This document shows, in pieces, positions 1 through 5,760 of a stretch of DNA of 9,135 nucleotides. This DNA comes from an uncultured Ignavibacteria bacterium (lineage in GTDB: Bacteria > Bacteroidota > Ignavibacteria > Tepidaquicellales > Tepidaquicellaceae). The position numbers and the translations under genes are program-made. The DNA lies in assembly GCA_937924675.1 (NCBI GenBank), contig CALEVL010000038.1:1-9135 (forward strand), read 5' to 3'. Numbering within the stretch: the stretch's first letter is position 1; the number at the start of each line of letters is the position of its first letter. The notes under the pieces are model-generated. The model had not been told where the DNA came from and searched no databases. It saw only the letters and a list, made by a program, of their open reading frames with translations.

Positions 1-74
1 ATTACCACTTCATATGCTTTATGGATTCTTCGCTGCGCGACTGCGAGGGGGAGATCAACTGCGTCAAATGTATC

Positions 75-108
75 AAAAAAAACACCCGGCGTTGCTGACA
101 ACACCGGG
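75..108 (-). terminator. Rho-independent terminator of the cohesin-like gene
   Basis: Read on the minus strand, a stem CCCGG-T-GTT / AAC-G-CCGGG with a 6-base loop is followed directly by eight T. The position opposite T is G, so it pairs as G-U in the minus-strand RNA but would be a C-A mismatch on the plus strand. This fixes the orientation. It lies 29 bases beyond the stop codon of the gene at 138-992 and ends that transcript. Confidence 0.88.
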
Positions 109-137
109 CGTAAAGATTGCAAAAAAAATTCCTATTC

Positions 138-992
138 TTACTTGATCAACATCATTTTCAATGTCTTTGAATACTGTCCCGCATTAATTCTGTAAAAATA
201 AACACCGCTTGAATAGCTTGATGCATCCCACTTGTATTCATAAGAACCCGCCTGAAGTTTGCCGTTATATAGAACCGACAATTCCCTTCCGGAAATATCG
301 AACACAGTAAGTTTTACTTCAGCATTATTCGGGAGATCGAATTTGATCTTTGTTGACGGATTGAACGGATTCGGATAGTTCTGGTAGATTTCATATTTCT
401 CGGGAACTACTGTCGAGATCTGATTTACGGAGATGATTATGTTGTGAGTTCCGGGTGTGGTGATATCTGTGCTGACATTGTTCACATACGCAAACAATTT
501 CGTAACGAACCCGGGAGTTGGAGGATTTATCCATGCAAGATTCAAAGGTTCATTTACATTTAGTGATGAGGCAGAAGTTCTCAGACTCATCTTAACGACC
601 AATGTTCCGTTACCGGTTGATGAGATGTTGTAACCATTACCCGGACCCGGTGTTGTATTAACCGCAAGCCGCAGGACTGACCCGGAAATTGATGGATTTC
701 TCGGACGAAGATTTTCAGGCAGCCCTGAATCTATTATCCTGTATGTGAGTGATCCTCCGTTCGCAATGTTCGGATTGAAATTCATAAAGAACTGCCCAAG
801 TGCGTACTGATAAGTCGGGACTGTACCGACATTTGTATGAAGTACGTATATTTCGAATGTCAGAGAGTCGGCAGCAGTTCTGTCAAAGTTTTTAGCTGTC
901 AGAGCGTAAGTTGGATTCTGAGCCACAGATACATTTTGAATGCAAAGAACAACAAACAAAATGAAGGCAGGAAGTAATCTTTTCATGTTCAT
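138..992 (-). CDS. Secreted protein with cohesin-like domain and T9SS type A sorting domain
   Basis: A 284-residue secreted protein. Residues 1-24 form a signal peptide (MNMKRL, a hydrophobic run, then SVA|Q). Residues about 27-190 are a predicted all-beta body with the segments GQFFMNFNPNIANGG, LRLAVNTTPGPGNG and GNGTLVVKMSL. Their order resembles cohesin-like beta-sandwich domains that I associate with secreted proteins of Ignavibacteria. This is similarity of pattern only. Residues about 200-284 are a complete T9SS sorting domain: NYPNPFNPSTKIKF, then VFDISGREL, YEYKWDAS, SSGVYFYRI and KTLKMMLIK. The product should cross the inner membrane by Sec and the outer membrane by T9SS, and end up surface-attached or released. 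No Shine-Dalgarno precedes the start, as is common in this phylum, and the second Met (residue 3) is an equally possible start. A terminator separates it from the upstream gene, so it probably has its own promoter. Its precise function is unknown; cohesin identity is tentative. Confidence 0.9.
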   Translation of the reverse strand: MNMKRLLPAFILFVVLCIQNVSVAQNPTYALTAKNFDRTAADSLTFEIYVLHTNVGTVPTYQYALGQFFMNFNPNIANGGSLTYRIIDSGLPENLRPRNPSISGSVLRLAVNTTPGPGNGYNISSTGNGTLVVKMSLRTSASSLNVNEPLNLAWINPPTPGFVTKLFAYVNNVSTDITTPGTHNIIISVNQISTVVPEKYEIYQNYPNPFNPSTKIKFDLPNNAEVKLTVFDISGRELSVLYNGKLQAGSYEYKWDASSYSSGVYFYRINAGQYSKTLKMMLIK

Positions 993-1013
993 TTTGATTT
1001 ATGATTTTTTTTT

Positions 1014-1054
1014 AAAAAAATTGAGCAGGGTGGGGCAAATTCCTGCCCTACCCT
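1014..1054 (-). terminator. Probable terminator after the dockerin-tailed gene
   Basis: On the minus strand AGGGT-A-GGGCA / TGCCC-C-ACCCT forms a ten-pair stem with one internal A/C mismatch and a GGAATT loop. Seven T begin six bases after the stem. It lies 44 bases beyond the stop of the 1098-3002 gene. The gap between stem and T run and the mismatch make it weaker than the other terminators here. Confidence 0.65.
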
Positions 1055-1097
1055 ACTTTGAAATGCTAATATGATTGGTTCAGTTGCTTTGAATCAT

Positions 1098-3002
1098 TTA
1101 CGGACAGGGTTTAACACAACCGACAAAGTCAAACGCATTGTTTTCAGCTACGCTGATATCCGATGCATCAACAACTCCGTCACCGTTGAGGTCTGTATTT
1201 ACACAACCTGACACAAAGTTGAATGCATCATTATCAAGTGCAGAGATGTCAGATGCATCAACAACACAATCCTGATTAGGATCACCGGTATACAAAGTCC
1301 ACAAGCCGCTTACGAGTTTAAGGTTATCTCCGTATGCCTGATTTTGAGCCGTTGTGAAATTATAATTGTTTGCTGCACCTGAGTTGAATGAATATGGCAG
1401 CTTGCTCCATGTCTCAATGCTGTTCTTGTGCTTAAGCACGAGTGAGTAAGAACCGGTCGGAGTATAATCGAAGCAGAATGTTGTCTGATAGTTTGTTGGA
1501 TTCATAACTCCTCTTGAAGTTCCAACAACATTACATGAACCATCAACAAGCATAGCATCAAATACTATCGGGCAGTCAGGAGCAGGTGTAACACCTACCA
1601 ATGCCTGCGGTACTGCTGTTACTACGAAATCTGTCGGTGTAGGCAGTGTGTAATTCTTTGGATTGAACTGAGCCCAGAATTCTGCCCAGTTTGTTGCACC
1701 AAACGCACCTCTGAAATTCACATTGTCAAATCCTGCAAGATTCGGATTTGCAAAGCTTGCTCCACTAAGTGCAGGTGAACCGCCTGTAGGAACCCAGTTA
1801 TTTGTTGTAGAAGGATCTGGATATATGGCATATGGGTTTGTAAGTCCAACAGCTGCTGTAGTTGAAAGCAATGTGTTTGCAAATGAACCTGTTTGTAACC
1901 AGTTAGTAGGACTGAAAGCTGTAGCTGCATTTGTATCTGCAGTTCTAAGATTTCCTCCAAGGATGGTATTTCTGACCTGAATGGTATCACCGGTTGAAGC
2001 ATTCCAAACACCTGATGCATCAAATCTGAATCCGACTCTGTAACCCATTACTATTGAGTTGTAGATCTTTGGCAGACTGTTTCTTCTTAAGTGACCGCCT
2101 CTTTGGTGAAGTCCATTAACAGGTGTTGAAGGAGTCTCGAATGGGCCAACCATTGTTACGTTAGAGAACACCATGCTTGTCCTTGGGGAGTTGAAATTTG
2201 ACGGTGAATTATTGTTGTTGTCAATTTCCCAACCATTGGACTGGCTGACATCAGCAATGTCTTTATCTTTCACTGACAAAGCAAACTGAACTCTGCCTCT
2301 GAATCCGTTATCGCAATCAAAGTCATCATCAAGATTCTTGTAAGCAATAAGATACTTGCAGTTCACTGTTCCGCCGAACCACTCAAAACCATCATCGCCG
2401 CCGTAGCTGCACTGTACATGCTCAATGACAGTTTGGCTTCCGACACCGCCCATTGTAAGTGAGTTGATCTCGTTGCCTGCTGTACCAGTAAGGTTAACTC
2501 CTGCAAACTCAATTCTTACATATCTTATTATGCCTGAGTTGTCATTATCAATTCTTGGCTGTCCGCCGTAAATCGGACCTAAGCCCGGTCCGAATCCTTC
2601 GATCTCAGCTGAATCCGCACCGGATGAAGTATTGATGCCTGCTCTGCCCAAAACGATTACACCGCCCCAGTCACCGGTATTTCTTTGACCGGCCGGTTTC
2701 TCACTTGTGAAAACTATTGGGCATTCTTTTGTACCGTCAGCAATGATCTTCGATCCTCTTTCAATGATCAAAGTACCTTTTGTTTCAAAATCACCGAGGA
2801 TCACTGTTCCTGCAGGAATTGTGATCGTTGCATTGTTTCTGATGTAGTTAAAGCCTTTCATCAGATATGTTGTTGTTCTGTTCAGAGTCAGATTGCTGTT
2901 AACAATCGAGCTGTTCAGAGTTGTAGAATCTACTGCGGCTTGAGTGCTAATTGTTGACAGTCCAAGCAAAACAGTCATTACAATGGTGATGACTAACTTC
3001 AT
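1098..3002 (-). CDS. Secreted beta-helix-like surface protein with C-terminal dockerin
   Basis: A 634-residue protein starting MKLVITIVMTVLLGL. This start is preferred over an in-frame Met 53 codons upstream because AAGGAG sits five bases before it and the longer form would begin inside the terminator of the previous gene. Residues 1-22 are a signal peptide. Residues about 24-450 are a glycine-, asparagine- and aspartate-rich repetitive body (ATITIPAGTVILG, GDWGGVIVLG, GNEINSLTMGGVG, GDDGFEWFGGTVN, LDDDFDCDNGFRGRVQF). I take it as a parallel beta-helix of a Bacteroidota family often annotated only as hypothetical or, misleadingly, 'multidrug transporter'. Residues about 475-570 form a beta domain with LKHKNSIETWSK. 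Residues 573-629 are a dockerin-like pair of calcium loops, D-x-N-x-D-x3-D at 574-582 and 604-612, each followed by a NxAFxF helix. The body is about 80-85% identical by eye to the neighbour at 3217-4884, but the T9SS tail is missing. A ligand-binding or adhesion role at the surface is inference; no catalytic site is evident. Confidence 0.9.
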   Translation of the reverse strand: MKLVITIVMTVLLGLSTISTQAAVDSTTLNSSIVNSNLTLNRTTTYLMKGFNYIRNNATITIPAGTVILGDFETKGTLIIERGSKIIADGTKECPIVFTSEKPAGQRNTGDWGGVIVLGRAGINTSSGADSAEIEGFGPGLGPIYGGQPRIDNDNSGIIRYVRIEFAGVNLTGTAGNEINSLTMGGVGSQTVIEHVQCSYGGDDGFEWFGGTVNCKYLIAYKNLDDDFDCDNGFRGRVQFALSVKDKDIADVSQSNGWEIDNNNNSPSNFNSPRTSMVFSNVTMVGPFETPSTPVNGLHQRGGHLRRNSLPKIYNSIVMGYRVGFRFDASGVWNASTGDTIQVRNTILGGNLRTADTNAATAFSPTNWLQTGSFANTLLSTTAAVGLTNPYAIYPDPSTTNNWVPTGGSPALSGASFANPNLAGFDNVNFRGAFGATNWAEFWAQFNPKNYTLPTPTDFVVTAVPQALVGVTPAPDCPIVFDAMLVDGSCNVVGTSRGVMNPTNYQTTFCFDYTPTGSYSLVLKHKNSIETWSKLPYSFNSGAANNYNFTTAQNQAYGDNLKLVSGLWTLYTGDPNQDCVVDASDISALDNDAFNFVSGCVNTDLNGDGVVDASDISVAENNAFDFVGCVKPCP

Positions 3003-3007
3003 TTTTT

Positions 3008-3013
3008 CTCCTT
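3008..3013 (-). promoter_or_regulatory. Shine-Dalgarno AAGGAG that fixes the start of the dockerin-tailed gene
   Basis: AAGGAG on the minus strand ends five bases before the ATG at 3002-3000. It is the only textbook ribosome-binding site in front of a gene in this window; the others have A-rich leaders without it. It rules in favour of the 634-residue form. Confidence 0.8.
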
Positions 3014-3084
3014 TTGGTTTGTGAATATTGAATAACACTTGAATTAAAACTTTATACAAATTTACATGTGGAGTGTTTTGTGAA

Positions 3085-3121
3085 GTTAATCCGAATGTAA
3101 ACCAAGTTACGGAAGTGTTAC
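3085..3121 (-). promoter_or_regulatory. Candidate response-regulator operator: four phased GTWA repeats
   Basis: Read on the plus strand, GTTA, GTAA, GTTA and GTTA begin at 3085, 3097, 3106 and 3117, giving spacings of 12, 9 and 11 bases, about one helical turn each. The block lies 83-119 bases upstream of the ATG at 3002 and just below the preceding terminator, so it is in the promoter region. A TATAAA at 3051-3056 (minus strand) is a possible -10 element, with no convincing -35. Tandem repeats at about 11 bp are the known site geometry of PhoB/PhoP/OmpR-family regulators. Identity of the regulator is not determinable here. Confidence 0.45.
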
Positions 3122-3159
3122 CAAAGTGTGAAGAAGATCCAAAGGAGTTAGGTTCATAC

Positions 3160-3190
3160 AAAAAGCCCGCAATTATTTGTCACGGGCTTT
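3160..3190 (-). terminator. Rho-independent terminator closing the receptor operon
   Basis: On the minus strand AAAGCCCG and CGGGCTTT form a perfect eight-pair stem around a 13-base AT-rich loop, running into a five-T tract. The stem starts 26 bases beyond the stop codon of the 3217-4884 gene. The plus-strand reading has no T run after the stem, so it acts on the minus strand. Confidence 0.85.
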
Positions 3191-3216
3191 GAGTTGTTTC
3201 ATATTTGTTGCGACAC

Positions 3217-4884
3217 TTACTTGAGCAAAGTCATTTTCATGGTTTTTGAGAAACCGGCTGTTTCGAGCTTGTACAGATAAACACCACTCGGAAAATCAGC
3301 TGCATTCCATTGATATTCATAAGCTCCGGAATTCATTCTTCCGTTGAACAATATCGCAAGTTCTTTTCCTGATATATCATAAATGCTCAGTTTTACATTT
3401 CCGGTTTCCGGTGTTTCAAATCTAATCTTTGTTGACGGATTGAACGGGTTCGGATAATTCTGTGCGAGAACAAAATCAACCGGGACAATTCCTTCAATTG
3501 GTCTGATTGAAACCGGAAGCACATAATTCTTCGGGTCAAACTGACTCCAGCCCTGTGACCAGTTCGTTGAACCGAATCCGCCACGGAAATTAACAGTCTC
3601 AAATCCCGAAAGATTTGGATTTGAAAAGCTTGCACCTGTCAAAGCAGGTGAACTGCCGGTCGGTACCCAGTTGGTTATGTTTGAACCGGAAGGATCCGGA
3701 TAAATGTTGAACGGACTCGTTAGACCTGCCTCTGAATTTGTCTGATATGCAGTATTTGAGAATGAACCTGAAAGCAGCCAGCTTGTAGGACTGAATGAAG
3801 AAGCTGCATTTGTATCAGCAAGTCTGAGATTGCCGGCCATTATTGTATTCCTTATTTGAATAGTATCACTTGTTGAAGCATTCCATACTCCTGAAGCATC
3901 AAATCTGAAACCTACTCTGTATCCCATTACAATTGAATTGTAGATTTTTGGCAAGCTGTTTCTTCTCAAGTGACCGCCTCTCTGATGAAGTGCATTTACC
4001 GGTGTACTGCCGGTTTCGAATGGTCCTACCATTGTAATGTTAGAGAAGACAGGGCTTGTTCTCGGGGAGTTGTAATTTGAGGGAGAGTTATTATTGTTGT
4101 CAATCTCCCAGCCGTTTGACTGACTCACGTCAGCAATATCCTTATCTTTTACTGATAAACCGAACTGAATTCTTCCTCTGTATCCGTTATCGCAATCGAA
4201 ATCATCATCCAATGATTTATAGGCAATCAGATATTTGCAGTTTACATTTCCTCCGAAAAATTCGAAAGCATCATCTCCGCAGTAGCTCACTTGCACATTC
4301 TCGATCACAGTTCTGCTTCCAACCCCGCCCATAGTCAATCCGTTAATTTCATTACCTGCGGTTCCTGTAAGGTTTACACCCGGAAACTCAATTCTTACAT
4401 ATCTGATCACACCTGAGCTGTCGTTATTGTTTACCGGTTGTCCGCCATAGATCGGACCAAGCCCCGGACCAAAACCTTCAATCTCTGCAGAGTCAGCTCC
4501 GGAAGAAGTATTTATGGAAGATCTTCCCAGCACAATTACACCGCCCCAGTCGCCTGTATTCCTTTGTCCTTTCGGCTTTTCACTTGTGAAAATTATCGGA
4601 TTTGACTGTGTTCCGTTTGCATATATTTTCGAACCTCTTTCAATGATGAGCGTACCTTTAGTTTCAAAGTCACCGAGAATTACAGTTCCGGGTGCAATCG
4701 AAATAGTGGCATTATTTCTTACATAGTTGAATCCTTTCATGAGATAAACTGTATTGGAGTTCAAGCTTACATTTCCTGTGATATTGGAAGAGTTGAGAGT
4801 TGTTGAATCAACTGCAGCTTCGGAATTTCCCGAATGCAGAAGAATTGAAGAGATGAGCAAAGTAATCTTTAAGAACAGTTTCAT
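3217..4884 (-). CDS. Secreted beta-helix-like surface protein with T9SS type A sorting domain
   Basis: A 555-residue protein, paralog of the next gene downstream. Residues 1-23 are a signal peptide (MKLFLKITLLISSILLHSG, cleavage near EAA). Residues about 25-455 are the same repetitive, probably beta-helical body, including GDWGGVIVLG, the block SAEIEGFGPGLGPIYGGQP, YCGDDAFEFFGGNVN, DDDFDCDNGYRGRIQF and QRGGHLRRNSLPKIYNSIVMG. After NPKNY-equivalent DPKNYVLP (450-457) a short linker leads to a full T9SS sorting domain at about 473-555: NYPNPFNPSTKIRF, IYDISGKEL, YEYQWNAA, PSGVYLYKL and KTMKMTLLK. It is therefore exported by Sec and T9SS to the outer surface. The start has no Shine-Dalgarno. It follows the phosphoesterase by 82 bases with no convincing terminator between, and a terminator lies just beyond it, so it is probably the last gene of the receptor operon. 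Function is inferred from context only: surface capture or presentation of the receptor's substrate is possible. Confidence 0.92.
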   Translation of the reverse strand: MKLFLKITLLISSILLHSGNSEAAVDSTTLNSSNITGNVSLNSNTVYLMKGFNYVRNNATISIAPGTVILGDFETKGTLIIERGSKIYANGTQSNPIIFTSEKPKGQRNTGDWGGVIVLGRSSINTSSGADSAEIEGFGPGLGPIYGGQPVNNNDSSGVIRYVRIEFPGVNLTGTAGNEINGLTMGGVGSRTVIENVQVSYCGDDAFEFFGGNVNCKYLIAYKSLDDDFDCDNGYRGRIQFGLSVKDKDIADVSQSNGWEIDNNNNSPSNYNSPRTSPVFSNITMVGPFETGSTPVNALHQRGGHLRRNSLPKIYNSIVMGYRVGFRFDASGVWNASTSDTIQIRNTIMAGNLRLADTNAASSFSPTSWLLSGSFSNTAYQTNSEAGLTSPFNIYPDPSGSNITNWVPTGSSPALTGASFSNPNLSGFETVNFRGGFGSTNWSQGWSQFDPKNYVLPVSIRPIEGIVPVDFVLAQNYPNPFNPSTKIRFETPETGNVKLSIYDISGKELAILFNGRMNSGAYEYQWNAADFPSGVYLYKLETAGFSKTMKMTLLK

Positions 4885-4966
4885 TTTGTTTTGATTGATT
4901 AGTAAAGAACAGTTAAAAAAAATTTGGTTCAGAATGCTTTATCAATGTTTGATTTGTTTATGAGAA

Positions 4967-5740
4967 TTAAGATGCAACAGCTTCGCTGATGTAACTTGCA
5001 GTATAAATGTCTTCCTTGATTGAAACATTGCCGGAGTTATCGATTGCAATGAATGTTGATGGAACATCTGTCCAGCATCCTGTATTGTAATATGTTATAT
5101 CATCTGATTCTTTAGACATTGAAAGATGAGTATGGCCGCAAACAACCGCATCTGCGCCTTTCAGTCTTCCGTATTCCATAGCTTCACTTGCGACCTTATT
5201 GGATAGTCTTAGCCAACCCTTACTTTTGCGCTTAATGAATCTTGAAATGCTCTGTGATTCATTGTCCAATCGCTGCACCTTATCATAAACAAAGGAAGAG
5301 ACGTTGCTGATCACAACATTCTCCGTAAGGAACTTGTCAAACTGATGGCCGTGAATGGCAAGGAATTTTTTACCTGAGGTTTCCCAGCAATATTCATCAT
5401 AAACTTTGATTCCCATCATAAGCGACATGATTTCAGCAAGTCCTTCATCATGATTTCCTTCCACCCACACAACTTCAATCTTTCTCTCAGGATTCGAAAG
5501 TTTCCTGATCTGCGAAAGGAGATTCCAGTGATCTTTTTTCAGTCTGGTGAAATTAAGATCATCAAATATGTCTCCCAGAAGTATGAGCCTTTTGAATTCA
5601 AATCTCTCGAGAAGCCTGCGAACAGCCTTTGGTCTTGCAACTCTGGAACCAAGATGAATATCTGAAACTATTAATGTATCAACAGATTCGCGCATGTTAT
5701 CTTGCTTTGTTCCAAGTGTTGGATCCTCGGCATTGCTCAT
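4967..5740 (-). CDS. LpxH-like calcineurin-type metallophosphoesterase
   Basis: A 257-residue cytoplasmic enzyme of the UDP-2,3-diacylglucosamine diphosphatase (LpxH) type of calcineurin-like phosphoesterases. All metal-binding motifs are present: SDIHLG (Asp27, His29), GDIFDD (Asp57), GNHD (Asn96-Asp98), HGH (130-132) and GHTH (202-205). Between HGH and GHTH lies a basic helical insert (residues about 135-190, including SRFIKRKSKGWLRLSNKV), which matches the lid region of LpxH-type enzymes that act on lipid substrates at the inner membrane. There is no signal peptide. The family role is cleavage of a pyrophosphate or phosphate bond, in LpxH during lipid A synthesis; this substrate is not proven here. 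I chose ATG at 5740, 20 bases after the receptor stop. A TTG at 5764 overlapping that stop would add eight residues, and ATG at 5695 would remove fifteen. The tight spacing implies co-transcription with the receptor. Confidence 0.88.
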   Translation of the reverse strand: MSNAEDPTLGTKQDNMRESVDTLIVSDIHLGSRVARPKAVRRLLERFEFKRLILLGDIFDDLNFTRLKKDHWNLLSQIRKLSNPERKIEVVWVEGNHDEGLAEIMSLMMGIKVYDEYCWETSGKKFLAIHGHQFDKFLTENVVISNVSSFVYDKVQRLDNESQSISRFIKRKSKGWLRLSNKVASEAMEYGRLKGADAVVCGHTHLSMSKESDDITYYNTGCWTDVPSTFIAIDNSGNVSIKEDIYTASYISEAVAS

Positions 5741-5760
5741 ACTTATTATTTTGTTTGGTT

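Noticed and set aside
1..74. GC-rich hairpin CTTCGC/GCGAGG near 28-48 as a terminator or repeat element
   Set aside because: Six pairs with one G-U and no T run; possibly a fragment of a dispersed repeat, but too weak to annotate from one copy.
1718..2957. Open frames on the plus strand and in alternate minus frames inside the large genes
   Set aside because: They lie wholly within well-supported coding sequence and lack start signals or recognisable domains.
3003..3161. N-terminal extension of the dockerin-tailed gene to a Met at 3161
   Set aside because: The extra 53 residues would precede the signal peptide, start inside the upstream terminator and cover the candidate operator; AAGGAG supports the ATG at 3002.
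1098..4884. Annotation of the two beta-helix-like proteins as multidrug transporters
   Set aside because: They have signal peptides and soluble repetitive bodies, with no membrane segments; that label in related entries appears to be a mis-transfer.
4914..4966. Terminator between phosphoesterase and beta-helix gene
   Set aside because: There is a run of eight T on the minus strand, but the only stem nearby (ATCAA/TTGAT) is short, AT-rich and about 20 bases away.
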